DNA of 64,000 nucleotides. It comes from Flaviflexus huanghaiensis. GTDB taxonomy: Bacteria > Actinomycetota > Actinomycetes > Actinomycetales > Actinomycetaceae. Of the stretch, positions 32,586 to 41,993 are shown in pieces. A program made the translations under genes and the position numbers. The stretch spans positions 62,001-126,000 of the forward strand of contig NZ_JACFAK010000002.1 in assembly GCF_014118685.1 (NCBI RefSeq), given 5' to 3'. Each line of letters opens with the position of its first letter. Position 1 is the stretch's first letter. The notes under the pieces are model-generated. The model was not told the origin of the DNA and ran no database searches. It saw nothing but the letters and a program-made list of their open reading frames with translations.

Positions 32586-34994
32586 TCAGCCGATGCCGCC
32601 GATGATGGTCGTCAGCGCAGTTCCTGAGGCGTCGCGCTTCTCGTTCGTGTCCGGCAGGTCAATCGGCTGTCCGCCGGTGCCAATGGCCCGTGGGCCGATG
32701 CCGACCCAGGCGAGGGCCAGCATGTCTTCACCGCGGAGAAAGCGATGACAGCGGACACCGAGCGTCGCACGCCCCTTGACCGGGAACCGGTCGAGAGGTG
32801 TCACCTTGACAGAGCCGGTCTGAGTGCCAGGCAGTGCGTCGAACGACCCGGTGACCGTCACGACCTCGGCTTCTGAGACGCGGTCCTCCGGGACAATGCC
32901 GAGGGCGCGGACGACTGCATTTTCGGCAAGCTTGATGCCCGCAACCCCCTGGCCCGTGCGGCCCTGTGGCCGCGCGAGGCCCGCGCTGAAGCGGAGCAAA
33001 TATCCGTCCGAGGCGACGAGGACGAGCTGGGTGTCATCGCCCGCATGTCCCACGCCGACAACGGTATCTCCGTCGGTGAGCGTGATGATCGACCACGTCT
33101 CCATCTTGGGGTGGACGGGCGTCACCCGCTTGATCCTGCCGAGTGAGGTGGCGACCGCGATTGGGGCAGCGTCCTCGTCGAGAGAGATCAGTCCAACTGG
33201 CTCGGTCCCGACGGGCATGAGCTCTCGGAGCGGAACACCGCCAGCGAGGGAGTCTGACCCGGGAGGCAGGGCGGGTGTGTCGACAACCTCAAGCCTGTGG
33301 ACGTCGCCCGTCGCAGTCACGACACCAATCTGTGAACGAGTCGTGGCTGCGATGACAGACGATATTGCGTCGTGCGACTGTCTGCTCTCGCGCCGTGGAG
33401 ACTCTGCTGAGCGGGCGACGAGACCGGTGGCTGACAGCATGACATAGCACGGCTCGTCGTTAACCTCGACGTCCTCAATCGGTGTCTGCTCCCTGCCATC
33501 AGATTCGAGCAGGATCGTGCGGCGGGGTGTTGCGAACTGTGTTGCCACGTCGGCGAGTTCGCTCGACACGAGCTGCTGGAGGCGCTCCTCTGAGGACAGG
33601 ATCTCCTCGAGGTCGGTGATCGTCGCGAGAAGTTCGTCCTTCTCGGCTTCGAGCTCGAGCCTGGAAAACTTCGTTAGACGGCGCAACCGAAGCTCAAGAA
33701 TGTAATCGGCCTGGAGTTCAGACAGGTCGAACACAGTCATGAGCCGGCTGCGGGCCGCAGCCGTGTCGTCAGAGCTTCGAATAACGGCGATGACCTCATC
33801 GATGTCGAGGATGGCAATGAGGAGGCCCTCGACGAGGTGCAGACGGTCCTTCGCCCTGCCCAACCGGAACTCACTGCGCCGCCGGGTGACGTCAATCCGG
33901 TGGTCGAGGAAGACTTTGAGAAGTGGAACGAGTCCGAGGGTCTGGGGCTTTCCATCGACGAGAGCGACGTTGTTGATGCCGAACGTGTCCTCCATCGGCG
34001 TGAGTTTGTAGAGCTTCGCAAGGACAGCTTCAGGGTTGACCGTGTTCTTCAGCTCGATGACAAGCCGTAGCCCGTGGTGCCGGTCCGTCAGATTCTGGAC
34101 GGCCGTGATGCCCTGGATCCTCTTCGCTTGAACAGCGGCCTTGATCTTCTCGATGACCTTCTCAGCGCCGACTTGGTAAGGCAACTCGGTGACAACGATT
34201 GCCTTCTTTCGTGCCGTGACATTCTCGATCCGGGCGGTGGCTCTCGTGCGGAATATGCCGCGGCCGTTCGCATATGCATCGCGCACTCCCGTGAGGCCGA
34301 CAATCTTGCCGCCCTCCGGAAGGTCGGGCCCGGGGATAAAGCGCATGATGTCGTCAAGGGCCGCGTCCGGGTGGGCAAGCATATAGCGAGCACCCGCGAT
34401 AACCTCGCCGAGGTTGTGGGGAGGCATGTTCGTCGCCATGCCGACGGCGATGCCCGTCGTCCCGTTGACGAGAAGGCTCGGGATTGCCGCGGGAAGGACC
34501 TCCGGTTGGAGGTAGGAGTTGTCGTAATTCGGGACCATGTCGACGGTGTCCTCGTCGAGGTCCTTGATCATGGCAAGCGCCGCAGTCGTCAGGCGTACTT
34601 CGGTGTAGCGCGAAGCGGCGGGTCCGTCGTCAAGGGACCCAAAGTTGCCGTGCCCATCGACGAGGGGCAGGCGTTGCGTGAACGGCTGGGCAAGGCGCAC
34701 CATGGCCTCGTAGATCGCCGAGTCACCGTGCGGGTGGAGCTTGCCCATGACTTCGCCAACAACGCGGGAGGACTTGACGTGACCGCGGTCCGGTCGCAAC
34801 CCCATTTCTCCCATTTGGTAAAGAATGCGGCGCTGAACGGGCTTGAGTCCATCGCGCGCGTCCGGCAGTGCGCGCGAGTAGATCACCGAATACGCGTACT
34901 CGAGGAATGACCCCTTCATCTCGTCCGACACGTCGATATCGACGATGTTCTCGGCGATCGCCTCGTGCGCGGGAGTGTTCCTGGTTCGTGCCAT
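32586..34994 (-). CDS. parC: DNA topoisomerase IV subunit A (GyrA/ParC family)
   Basis: 802 residues from ATG 34994 ([12 protein letters not shown]); GGGAG lies upstream. It is the DNA-cleaving subunit. The active-site Tyr is Y130 ([10 protein letters not shown]), preceded by the fluoroquinolone-sensitive stretch [15 protein letters not shown]. The C-terminal beta-pinwheel has no intact GyrA box; the nearest sequence is [14 protein letters not shown]. This fits a topoisomerase IV-like enzyme that decatenates rather than supercoils. Its partner parE lies 2.8 kb away on the opposite strand, separated by the GNAT pair and the HAD gene. Confidence 0.92.
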   Translation of the reverse strand: MARTRNTPAHEAIAENIVDIDVSDEMKGSFLEYAYSVIYSRALPDARDGLKPVQRRILYQMGEMGLRPDRGHVKSSRVVGEVMGKLHPHGDSAIYEAMVRLAQPFTQRLPLVDGHGNFGSLDDGPAASRYTEVRLTTAALAMIKDLDEDTVDMVPNYDNSYLQPEVLPAAIPSLLVNGTTGIAVGMATNMPPHNLGEVIAGARYMLAHPDAALDDIMRFIPGPDLPEGGKIVGLTGVRDAYANGRGIFRTRATARIENVTARKKAIVVTELPYQVGAEKVIEKIKAAVQAKRIQGITAVQNLTDRHHGLRLVIELKNTVNPEAVLAKLYKLTPMEDTFGINNVALVDGKPQTLGLVPLLKVFLDHRIDVTRRRSEFRLGRAKDRLHLVEGLLIAILDIDEVIAVIRSSDDTAAARSRLMTVFDLSELQADYILELRLRRLTKFSRLELEAEKDELLATITDLEEILSSEERLQQLVSSELADVATQFATPRRTILLESDGREQTPIEDVEVNDEPCYVMLSATGLVARSAESPRRESRQSHDAISSVIAATTRSQIGVVTATGDVHRLEVVDTPALPPGSDSLAGGVPLRELMPVGTEPVGLISLDEDAAPIAVATSLGRIKRVTPVHPKMETWSIITLTDGDTVVGVGHAGDDTQLVLVASDGYLLRFSAGLARPQGRTGQGVAGIKLAENAVVRALGIVPEDRVSEAEVVTVTGSFDALPGTQTGSVKVTPLDRFPVKGRATLGVRCHRFLRGEDMLALAWVGIGPRAIGTGGQPIDLPDTNEKRDASGTALTTIIGGIG

Positions 34995-35064
34995 TTGGGT
35001 ATTCTCCCACGACCCGCGGTGGGTTCTGTACAGGCGCCGCGCGAGAGTGGACACGATCACCCGC

Positions 35065-35070
35065 TAAGAT
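35065..35070 (+). promoter_or_regulatory. Leaderless -10 element of the phosphodiesterase-tdk operon
   Basis: TAAGAT ends 7 nt before the ATG at 35078. Confidence 0.55.
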
Positions 35071-35077
35071 TGCCGGC

Positions 35078-36184
35078 ATGACCTCGACACTGACGGACGT
35101 TCTCGCCGGAGCTGTCGGCGCACTCGGCTGCGAGCTCGAGGGGCTCGACACGCGCGGTTCGATGAACCGGCTTGACCTTCCCGAAGCCCGCCGCTTCATC
35201 GTCGTCCTCGTCGACGGGCTTGGCCATGACAACCTCGCGTCGCGGTCAGGCCACGCGCCCTTCCTTCGCCGCCGCTTGGCACACCGGCCGGACCCAATCA
35301 GCACGGTCTCGCCCTCAACAACGGCAGCCGCCGTGACAGGTCTTGGCACCGGCCTGGCGCCTGGACAGACAGCTATGGCCGGATATTCGTTACGCGACCC
35401 CAATACCGGCGAGCCCTTTAGCCTCATCTCCTGGAACACAGACTTACGCGCCGAGGACTGGCAGAGGCAACCGACGATCGGCGAGCGGCTTGATCGTCAT
35501 GGACGGGAGTTGGCCGTTGTCCAACCCTCGAAATTCCTCGGTTCGGGACTGACGAACGCCGCCTGGAGGGGTGGCCTACCCGTCGTCGGTGAGTCGCTTG
35601 CCGAGCGCGTCGACGCCGCGCTCGCCGCGCTCGAGCGCACCGATTTCGTTTACCTATACTGGGGCGAGCTCGACCATGTCGGACACAATCGTGGATGGCA
35701 GTCGGAGGCCTGGACGGCGGAACTCGAACTGCTCGATGCGGAGCTTTCGCGCCTCGCCCGCCTCGCCCCGCCCGACACTCTCATGGTCGTCACCGCAGAT
35801 CACGGCATGATCGACGTCGAGGAGAGGATCGACATCGCACAGGTGCCGCAACTATCCGAGGGCGTCGACCTCGTCGCCGGAGAGGAACGTGCCGCCCAAA
35901 TCTACAGCCGGGAGCCCGACGCTCTCGCGGCCCGCTGGCGCGACTATCTGGGGGACCGGGCACTCGTGTACACGAAAGCAGAGTGGATATCATCGGGCTT
36001 GCTCGGTGACGTGACGGACCAGACCGCCTCGGCTATTGGTGACGTCGTCGCCTTTGCGAACGGTCGGCTCGGAATCGGCGACTCACGATTCATGAGCGCA
36101 GGTGCGCTAAGAATGGTCGGCCTCCACGGCTCGCTCACGGATGAGGAGATGTGTGTGCCCTGCCTGATCGAGGTGACGTCGTGA
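35078..36184 (+). CDS. Alkaline phosphatase-superfamily nucleotide pyrophosphatase/phosphodiesterase
   Basis: 368 residues from ATG 35078, a leaderless start. Two-metal active-site elements are visible in order: VVLVDGLGHDN (Asp), the nucleophile region STVSPSTTAAAVT (Thr), GELDHVGHNRGW (Asp and His), VTADHGM (Asp-His) and GLHGS (His). This is the type I phosphodiesterase/nucleotide pyrophosphatase family. There is no signal peptide, so the enzyme is probably cytoplasmic; substrate unknown. A similar gene lies near hrdB-parE in Streptomyces. Its stop overlaps the thymidine kinase start (GTGA), hinting at nucleotide metabolism. Confidence 0.87.
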   Translation: MTSTLTDVLAGAVGALGCELEGLDTRGSMNRLDLPEARRFIVVLVDGLGHDNLASRSGHAPFLRRRLAHRPDPISTVSPSTTAAAVTGLGTGLAPGQTAMAGYSLRDPNTGEPFSLISWNTDLRAEDWQRQPTIGERLDRHGRELAVVQPSKFLGSGLTNAAWRGGLPVVGESLAERVDAALAALERTDFVYLYWGELDHVGHNRGWQSEAWTAELELLDAELSRLARLAPPDTLMVVTADHGMIDVEERIDIAQVPQLSEGVDLVAGEERAAQIYSREPDALAARWRDYLGDRALVYTKAEWISSGLLGDVTDQTASAIGDVVAFANGRLGIGDSRFMSAGALRMVGLHGSLTDEEMCVPCLIEVTS

Positions 36185-36822
36185 GCGAGCTCGTCTTTTT
36201 CTCGGGAACGATGGACTGCGGCAAGTCGACGCTCGCACTTCAGTTGGCCTACAACAGAAAGGCCCGGGGCCTCGAGGGACTCATCTTCTCCCGCAACGAC
36301 AGGGCGGGCGAGGGCAGACTGTCATCCCGGCTCGGGCTTGACGCGGCCGCCATCGAGGTTGAAGAGGATACCGACATTTGGGCACTTATAACGAAGCGGC
36401 GCATGGCGGGAGAGAAGGTTGATTTCATCGTCTGCGACGAGGTCCAGTTCTACTCCGTGGACCAGGTCGAACAGCTGGCCAGGATCGTCGACGAGATCGG
36501 CATCGACGTGTTCGGCTTCGGGATCACGACCGACTTCCGTGCGAACCTCTTTCCCGGATCGGCGCGGATGATCGAACTGGCAGACAGGGTTGAGAGGCTC
36601 CAGGTCGAAGCCCTCTGCTGGTGTGGGGCTCGCGCGACTCACAACGCCCGCACGGTTAACGGCGTCATGGTGACCGAAGGCGAACAGATCGTTGTCGGGG
36701 ATGTTGGCACAGACGATGTCGTGAGCTACGAAGTCCTCTGCCGTAAGCACCATATGGCGTCGATGACAGCCACGTCCGCTGAGGCCCCACCCTACTCAGA
36801 GGACGCCCTGCCCCTCGGCTGA
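36181..36822 (+). CDS. tdk: Thymidine kinase
   Basis: 213 residues from GTG 36181, overlapping the preceding stop by 4 nt. It phosphorylates thymidine for salvage. It has the P-loop SGTMDCGKST at the N-terminus, the catalytic Glu in VCDEVQF (about 90), FGITTDFRANLFPGS (lasso and substrate region) and a zinc site from CWCG and CRKHH. It is a type II (TK1-like) enzyme. The paired upstream phosphodiesterase may act on nucleotides in the same compartment. Confidence 0.94.
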   Translation: MSELVFFSGTMDCGKSTLALQLAYNRKARGLEGLIFSRNDRAGEGRLSSRLGLDAAAIEVEEDTDIWALITKRRMAGEKVDFIVCDEVQFYSVDQVEQLARIVDEIGIDVFGFGITTDFRANLFPGSARMIELADRVERLQVEALCWCGARATHNARTVNGVMVTEGEQIVVGDVGTDDVVSYEVLCRKHHMASMTATSAEAPPYSEDALPLG

Positions 36823-36835
36823 AGGTCTCTCGCCG

Positions 36836-37915
36836 CTATTCCTTGGGATGGCCGAAGACGATCTCGTCCCAGGACGGCATCGCAGGTCTGTCGCCAGAGC
36901 GCCTGCGCCGCGCTCGTTTTTTGCCCGTATCTGAGAACAGGGCATCGTCGCCGCCGTCATCCACATTCGTCTCGCCCGGGTCAGATTCTTTACTCGCGCT
37001 GACACCGTGTTCTTCAGCTGGCATCTCATTCGCGGGTTGATCCTGTGGGCTGTCCTCGTCCGGGGAGACCGAAGCGGCCTCGGAGGGGTCCTCAGCACCG
37101 GACTCCGCTGCGCGGACAGAACGATCAGGACGTGGCGGTAAAGAGAGCACGGTTGCGTCTGTCGCCTCATCGGGGCGGGACGCTGGTGGGTGAGCGGCCG
37201 GCGGATAGGCGTCATCGTCATCGATAACCATCGGTTGCTTCGTACCCCGCCGAGCCGAGAGCGTGTCGAGCATGGAGACAATTTCGGAACTCTTGTCCTC
37301 CTCCGCCTCTTCGTGTGCTCGTGCCGCTGCGAGCGGGCGCCAAGGAGAATCCTTCACAGGGATTTCCGTCTCAGACAGCCACCTAGCCTCATCGTTGATC
37401 GCGATGAGAGAGCTCGTCTCCTGGCTGATCGTCCATTCCGCTGTCGTCTCACGACCCGCGACCGTGTAGGTCGCCGTGAGAGTCCAGGGCTTGCCAGGCC
37501 TTCGAATGGCAGACCATGCGATGTCGGAGGGGGAGACATCCCGGGACTTCAGCCGGGACGTCACAAGCTCATCGACAGTGAGAGAGCCGATCTCGTGACC
37601 GATCCTGTAGGAGCGTGCCTGATTCGCTGTATATTCGCGTTCGGCGAGGATCGGATATTCATACGGTGAGAGCTGCGAAGCTGGCATCGTCGCCATCTCC
37701 GATAGCTCCTCGAGGGAGCGGCCAGCCCGGAAGTGAGCCTGAATGTCCTTCGGGGACATCGGACGAGGCTCTTCCGTCGGGTTCGTCATGCGGTCGCGGC
37801 GCAGGGCGGCTCGGAGCTCGTCGGTGATTGGCAGTGAGTACCGGTTGCCCTCCGAGTCGTTCAGCGTCATGTGGTTTCCGTCGGGCTGTATCCCGAGGAA
37901 CTCGAGCTCGAGCAT
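36836..37915 (-). CDS. sepH: Cell-division protein SepH (DUF3071)
   Basis: 359 residues from ATG 37915, fixed by an AGGAGGA site at 37921-37927. The N-terminal DUF3071 domain (MLELEFLGIQPDGNHMTL, then ITDELRAALRRDR, and MSPKDIQAHFRAGRSLEEL with its helix-turn-helix-like core) is characteristic. A long acidic, disordered linker and a basic C-terminal patch (KKRARRRRSG) follow. SepH binds FtsZ and stimulates its assembly in Streptomyces and mycobacteria. It is convergent with tdk (13 bp apart) and divergent from the DUF4193 gene. Confidence 0.92.
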   Translation of the reverse strand: MLELEFLGIQPDGNHMTLNDSEGNRYSLPITDELRAALRRDRMTNPTEEPRPMSPKDIQAHFRAGRSLEELSEMATMPASQLSPYEYPILAEREYTANQARSYRIGHEIGSLTVDELVTSRLKSRDVSPSDIAWSAIRRPGKPWTLTATYTVAGRETTAEWTISQETSSLIAINDEARWLSETEIPVKDSPWRPLAAARAHEEAEEDKSSEIVSMLDTLSARRGTKQPMVIDDDDAYPPAAHPPASRPDEATDATVLSLPPRPDRSVRAAESGAEDPSEAASVSPDEDSPQDQPANEMPAEEHGVSASKESDPGETNVDDGGDDALFSDTGKKRARRRRSGDRPAMPSWDEIVFGHPKE

Positions 37916-38110
37916 GTGCGTCCTCCTAGATGACATCACCTCCAAGGGTGCCAGCTTGGGGGTGTAAAAGCCGACATCAGACCCGGAGTGTTCACCATTG
38001 TATCGGGGGCGCTTGACGCGCGGCGGGTGACAGTTGCATAATGCCCTGGATCGCGGCGATAGCACATGCGCCCCGAATCGTCCGGCGGCCTCTCTTTATG
38101 GAAGTAGATA

Positions 38111-38410
38111 ATGGCGACTGATTACGATGCACCGCGCAAGCGCGACGAAGATATCGAAGAGGATTCCCTCGAGCATCTGAAGACAAGGCGGGCTGACCAT
38201 CAGTCCGGTTCGGTCGACGTCGATGAGGCTGAAGCCGCGGATTCGTACGAGCTTCCGGGTGCTGACCTGTCGAATGTCGAGCTCACCGTCTCCGTCCTGC
38301 CAGCCCAGGCTGACGAGTTCACCTGCTCCGAATGCTTCCTCGTGCACCACCGCTCCCAGCTCGCATACGAGAAGGACGGCCTGCTTATCTGCTCGGAGTG
38401 CGCCTCCTAA
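38111..38410 (+). CDS. DUF4193 protein, zinc-ribbon C-terminus
   Basis: 99 residues with a GGAAG site 6 nt before the ATG. The first 70 residues are acidic. The C-terminus has C-x2-C (FTCSECFLVHHRSQL) and a second C-x2-C at the very end (LICSECAS), forming a likely zinc ribbon. It is equivalent to M. tuberculosis Rv2699c, of unknown function but nearly universal in actinobacteria near sigA. Its last 26 bases overlap the convergent DUF3093 gene. Confidence 0.92.
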   Translation: MATDYDAPRKRDEDIEEDSLEHLKTRRADHQSGSVDVDEAEAADSYELPGADLSNVELTVSVLPAQADEFTCSECFLVHHRSQLAYEKDGLLICSECAS

Positions 38411-38852
38411 GAGCGTCGATCAAGCGTTCCGGATGCCGGCTGCAGACCACCCAGTTTGCTATGGGATCCGTCTCATCGGTGTTCTGAACGGCGACGGCAG
38501 TGTGCACCCACGGGGAGAAGCACACAAAGTCGCGCTCGGAAGCCTCGATACCGATCCTCGCGTGGAACTCAGATTCTGACAGCGTCTTTGCTTCACCGAG
38601 GTAGGCGAGGTCGATGTGAGCGCTACCGCACCGCAGCTCGACGCCGGTGGGACCGGCCCCCGCTTCGGTCACGCGGACCACTGGCGAAAGCGCCCAGAGC
38701 ACGAGCGGAATGCCGATTCCGAGAACGGCGATCGCAATGAGGGTTGCCGTCAAGGAGAACGCTAAGCCGAGGAGCCCGACGGTCGCACCGAACACTCCCG
38801 CGCCAAGCAAAACCGTTCCCTTTGGCGTCAGTCTCTCTGAATAGTCCGTCAC
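38385..38852 (-). CDS. DUF3093 membrane protein
   Basis: 155 residues from GTG 38852. Two adjacent hydrophobic helices (GTVLLGAGVFGATVGLLGLA and LIAIAVLGIGIPLVLWAL) are followed by a C-terminal domain of about 95 residues with the family pattern WVHTAVAVQNTDETDPIANW and a final SRHPERLIDAL. It corresponds to Rv2698 of M. tuberculosis. Function is unknown. It is convergent with the DUF4193 gene and overlaps it by 26 bp. In mycobacteria dut lies on its other side; here it does not. Confidence 0.88.
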   Translation of the reverse strand: MTDYSERLTPKGTVLLGAGVFGATVGLLGLAFSLTATLIAIAVLGIGIPLVLWALSPVVRVTEAGAGPTGVELRCGSAHIDLAYLGEAKTLSESEFHARIGIEASERDFVCFSPWVHTAVAVQNTDETDPIANWVVCSRHPERLIDALRRRTPSR

Positions 38853-38938
38853 GTTCTCAGCATCCCACCTTCGCGGCCGTCCAACAAACGATTCTGCTTG
38901 GTAGGGTTGTATCGTTCATCTTCGAAAGGCACGACACA

Positions 38939-39616
38939 GTGGCACTTTTCTCGCGCAAGAATAAGACCGAATCGGTCAGCGAGACGCAGGAATCAATTGA
39001 GCAGGAAGCGACGGAGCCGAAGACTGAGGGACCGTTCGATATTGCCGATGCGAAGGTCGACGGGATGCTCGATCTTGGGGTTCTCCACCTGCCGCGCGAG
39101 GCTGGCGTCCGTGTGCAGTTCACGATCAACCGGGCGACCCGTGCCGCGATCGGCGCGCTCGTCCAGATGGTCGGCTCTTCGATGACACTCACTGTTCTCG
39201 CGGCTCCGAAGTCGGACACCCTCTGGCCGGATGTTCGTGACGAGATGGTGAACTCGATCAAGGACGGGGGCGGCACTGCAAGCCTCCGGGAGGGTCCCTT
39301 CGGACCTGAAGTCGAGGCCCTCATTCCGAAGCCTGAGGTCAACGAGACCCGCCACGTGCGCGTTGTTGGAGTCGACGGGCCGCGCTGGATGCTGCGAGCC
39401 GAGATCGCCGGGCAGGCTGTCACCGATCAGCAGGCGCGGCAGGCTCTCTACGATTTCCTCACGAAGGTTGTTGTCGATCGGGGCGGCGACCCGCACCCCG
39501 TGCGCGATATCATCGAGCTCTCGATGCCGGATTCCGCGCGGGCCCAGGTCGATGAAAAGCTTGGAAAACCTGTAGCTCGCAAATCGTCCGGGCCGGAGTT
39601 GCCCGAACTACGGTGA
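38939..39616 (+). CDS. DUF3710 protein
   Basis: 225 residues from GTG 38939 (AAAGG about 10 nt upstream); longer frames cross the divergent gene start. An N-terminal Lys/Glu-rich stretch leads into the conserved domain (LGVLHLPREAGVRVQF, then EVNETRHVRVVGVDGPRWM and ending YDFLTKVVVDRGGDPHPVRD). It corresponds to Rv2696c. It is cytoplasmic; function unknown. The GTGA overlap with the OB-fold gene indicates co-translation. Confidence 0.9.
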   Translation: MALFSRKNKTESVSETQESIEQEATEPKTEGPFDIADAKVDGMLDLGVLHLPREAGVRVQFTINRATRAAIGALVQMVGSSMTLTVLAAPKSDTLWPDVRDEMVNSIKDGGGTASLREGPFGPEVEALIPKPEVNETRHVRVVGVDGPRWMLRAEIAGQAVTDQQARQALYDFLTKVVVDRGGDPHPVRDIIELSMPDSARAQVDEKLGKPVARKSSGPELPELR

Positions 39617-39870
39617 CACGAGGACAGGCCGAATTCACCGGCCGAATTCACGCACTCACCCTGCCGGGGGTGGGCGCTCACCCCACGTTCAAAGTCCAGG
39701 TCGAAAACAGTGAGGGCGCGATGGAGCTCATCTTCGTCGGTAGCCGGTCGCTTCCAGGATTCCAGGTCGGCCGCCACATCACTGCCCGGGGCCGATTGTC
39801 AGCCCCGTCGCGCATGTACAACCCACGTTACTGGCTGGAGGCGGAAACCGATGAGCGACCAGCAGGATGA
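39613..39870 (+). CDS. OB-fold nucleic-acid-binding-like protein
   Basis: 85 residues from GTG 39613, overlapping the DUF3710 stop by 4 nt. It is a small all-beta protein with the pattern of an OB fold (AEFTGRIHALTLPGVG, then MELIFVGSRSLPGFQVGRHI and TARGRLSAPSRMYNP), as in Rv2694c. It may bind nucleic acid, but no binding residues can be assigned from sequence alone. It overlaps the next gene by 20 bp. Confidence 0.85.
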   Translation: MTRGQAEFTGRIHALTLPGVGAHPTFKVQVENSEGAMELIFVGSRSLPGFQVGRHITARGRLSAPSRMYNPRYWLEAETDERPAG

Positions 39871-40561
39871 CAGAGAGCGTCTCGAGGAGATCGCTGATCG
39901 AAAGGGCCTTGCGGCCGTTGTAGCCGAGGACTTTTCCGTCTGGCAGGCTGTGGGCGGGATCCGCGGCCTGACAGAAACTGTTCTTCCCTCTCTCCTCTTC
40001 GTCATCGTCTTCACCATGACTGGTGAGACGGTGCCTGCGGTCATCACGGCCATCAGCATCGTTGCCCTGTCGATCATCGCCCGCATTGTTCAGCGCATTG
40101 ATCTCAGCCCCGCGCTTGGCGGCGCCTTCGGAGTCGCCATTTCAGCCGTATGGGCGTGGCGGAGCGGCGAGGCCGCCAACTACTTCGCTATCGGGTTGTG
40201 GACCAACGGCGCCTACCTCACGGTCCTCCTGACGTCGATCATCGTCCGATGGCCCTTGATCGGTGTCGCTGTAGCTTTACTGCGTGGTGACAAGCAGACG
40301 TGGCGGACCGATCCGAGCCAACGGCCCCGCAGGCGCCGCTATTACACGGCGACCTGGCTGTGGGTGGGCCTGTTTGCCGCCCGGCTCGCCGTCCAGCTAC
40401 CCCTCTACCTCGCGGGCGATCAGGTCGGCGCACTTGGCGTTGCCCGCGTCATCATGGGCCCGTTCCTTTTCGCTCTTATCGCATGGTTGACGTGGATGCT
40501 GTGCCGCGAGCCCTCAGCCCAGATTGTTGTCGGTCCTGACGATGAGGACCGACAAACCTGA
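39851..40561 (+). CDS. DUF3159 membrane protein
   Basis: 236 residues from ATG 39851 (GGAGG about 10 nt upstream), overlapping the OB-fold gene by 20 bp. Five or six hydrophobic helices lie between residues 35 and 225. The family pattern includes GGIRGLTETVLPSLLFV at the first helix and a central RRRRYYTATWLWVGLFAARLAV. It corresponds to Rv2693c. It ends the DUF3710-OB-DUF3159 operon. Function unknown; transport is possible but not shown. Confidence 0.9.
   Translation: MSDQQDDRERLEEIADRKGLAAVVAEDFSVWQAVGGIRGLTETVLPSLLFVIVFTMTGETVPAVITAISIVALSIIARIVQRIDLSPALGGAFGVAISAVWAWRSGEAANYFAIGLWTNGAYLTVLLTSIIVRWPLIGVAVALLRGDKQTWRTDPSQRPRRRRYYTATWLWVGLFAARLAVQLPLYLAGDQVGALGVARVIMGPFLFALIAWLTWMLCREPSAQIVVGPDDEDRQT
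40529..40553 (+). terminator. Hairpin at the end of the DUF3159 gene
   Basis: GTCGGTCCT (40529-40537) pairs perfectly with AGGACCGAC (40545-40553). It lies in the last codons before the stop, so the terminator is embedded in coding sequence. Confidence 0.5.
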
Positions 40562-40586
40562 CGGCACCGTCGCCACCCGGGCGACG

Positions 40587-41279
40587 TTATGTTGAGAGCT
40601 CGTCGCCGTGCGAGCCGGCACCCATGAGCTCTCCGATAAGGTCGATGTCTTTCTCCGCCTCATCGGACAGGATGATGAGAACCTGGTCGCCAGTCTCGAT
40701 CGTGAGGTCACGCTCGGCGTTGAGTGGAATTCCATCCCGGACAATTGCGGTGAGCACGGCTCCGGGCGGGAGGACGATCTCACCGACCGTCATGCCGACG
40801 ACCGGAGCGGACTGTGGCAGATGGGTTTGGAACATGGAGGCCCCGGAGCGATGGAAGCGGGTCATGCGAACGAGGTCGCCCTCTGACAGCGCTTCCTGGA
40901 CGAGTGACGTCATAATTCTGGGAGTTGATACCGGAACGTCGACGCCCCAGCTTTCGTCGAACAGCCACTCGTTGCGTGGGTTATTGACCCTGGAGATGAC
41001 TCGGGGAACCCCGTAGACGAGTTTCGACAGCATTGAGATTACGAGGTTCGACTTATCGTCGCCAGTGGCTGCAACAACAATGTCGCAGTCGTCGATTCCT
41101 GCCACGAGAAGCGCGTTTGGATCGCACGCGTCCGCCAACTGCCATTCAACGTTGGGAACGGTGGCAACCCGCATCGCGGTCGGTTCCTTGTCAATGAGGG
41201 TCACGTCGTGACTCATGCCGGACAGCTCACGGGCGATCGACCGTCCAACGGATCCTGCACCTGCGATGATGACCTTCAT
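40587..41279 (-). CDS. TrkA-type potassium uptake regulatory protein (CeoC-like)
   Basis: 230 residues from ATG 41279, overlapping the upstream TrkA gene as ATGA. The N-terminal RCK domain has the nucleotide-binding loop IIAGAGSVGRSIARELS and an acidic strand end (VTLIDKE). The C-terminal half is a TrkA-C domain (GMTVGEIVLPPGAVL). It is the second of two RCK proteins, like CeoC (Rv2692) of M. tuberculosis, which gate a potassium transporter in response to NAD(H) or ATP. No TrkH/TrkG channel is in the window; the neighbouring APC-type permease is the likely partner by position. Confidence 0.9.
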   Translation of the reverse strand: MKVIIAGAGSVGRSIARELSGMSHDVTLIDKEPTAMRVATVPNVEWQLADACDPNALLVAGIDDCDIVVAATGDDKSNLVISMLSKLVYGVPRVISRVNNPRNEWLFDESWGVDVPVSTPRIMTSLVQEALSEGDLVRMTRFHRSGASMFQTHLPQSAPVVGMTVGEIVLPPGAVLTAIVRDGIPLNAERDLTIETGDQVLIILSDEAEKDIDLIGELMGAGSHGDELST

Positions 41280-41944
41280 TCGTCTCGCTCCTTCGGACCC
41301 TCGGCGAGGACGGACTCGATGAGGGACATGCTGGCCGGTGATGCGATGACCCGCACCTGATCGCCTTTCTGGATGACGGTTGTGTCGCGGGGGAGAACGC
41401 CCTCCCCGCCGCGGACGAGGAACGCGACTCTGAGCGGCAGGTGCATCTCGATCTCTGCGACGGAGCGGCCGAGCCACGGAGTTCCGACCTGAACGAAATA
41501 GACTCCGAGATCAGCCGCCGAGCTACGCATCTCAACCTGCGGAGGAAGGGGAATGATTCGCCTGAGAACTTGGTCCGTCGTCCACGACACGGTCGGAACA
41601 GTCGGCACCCCGAACCGTTCGTAGATGGCCGCCCGCTGGGGGTCGTAAATGCGGGCGACAACGTTGGAGACCCCGAAGGTTTCGCGAACGACACGGGCGG
41701 CGATGATGTTCGAATTATCGCCGGATGAGACGGCGGCGAACCCTGCCGCTTGCTCAATCCCCGCCTGCTCAAGCGCTTCTCTATCGAATCCGACACCGGT
41801 CACCTGCTGACCTTCGAATGTATCGGGCAGGCGCGAGAACGCGGCTGGATTCTGGTCGATAATGGCGACAGAATGGCCGCGATCAGACAGTTCTGCTGCG
41901 AGCGAGGCGCCAACCCGACCGCAGCCCATAATGACGTAGTGCAC
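41276..41944 (-). CDS. TrkA-type potassium uptake regulatory protein (CeoB-like)
   Basis: 222 residues from GTG 41944. The N-terminal RCK domain has VIMGCGRVGASLAAELS and VAIIDQN, and the C-terminal TrkA-C domain starts near WLGRSVAEIEMHL. It corresponds to CeoB (Rv2691). It is coupled by a 4-nt overlap to the second TrkA gene; the two probably form a heteromeric ring. The start is divergent from the APC transporter gene, 49 bp apart; TAGCGT lies 8 nt upstream, close to the leaderless pattern. Confidence 0.9.
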   Translation of the reverse strand: MHYVIMGCGRVGASLAAELSDRGHSVAIIDQNPAAFSRLPDTFEGQQVTGVGFDREALEQAGIEQAAGFAAVSSGDNSNIIAARVVRETFGVSNVVARIYDPQRAAIYERFGVPTVPTVSWTTDQVLRRIIPLPPQVEMRSSAADLGVYFVQVGTPWLGRSVAEIEMHLPLRVAFLVRGGEGVLPRDTTVIQKGDQVRVIASPASMSLIESVLAEGPKERDE

Positions 41945-41993
41945 GGTACGTCACGCTACCGGAAACCGCGCCGTGGCGTAGCCTGAATCCATC

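Noticed and set aside
32506-32748. 80-codon plus-strand ORF after a GATAAT hexamer
   Set aside because: GATAAT is not TANNNT, the frame runs into the parC 3' end in antisense, and the product has no recognisable features.
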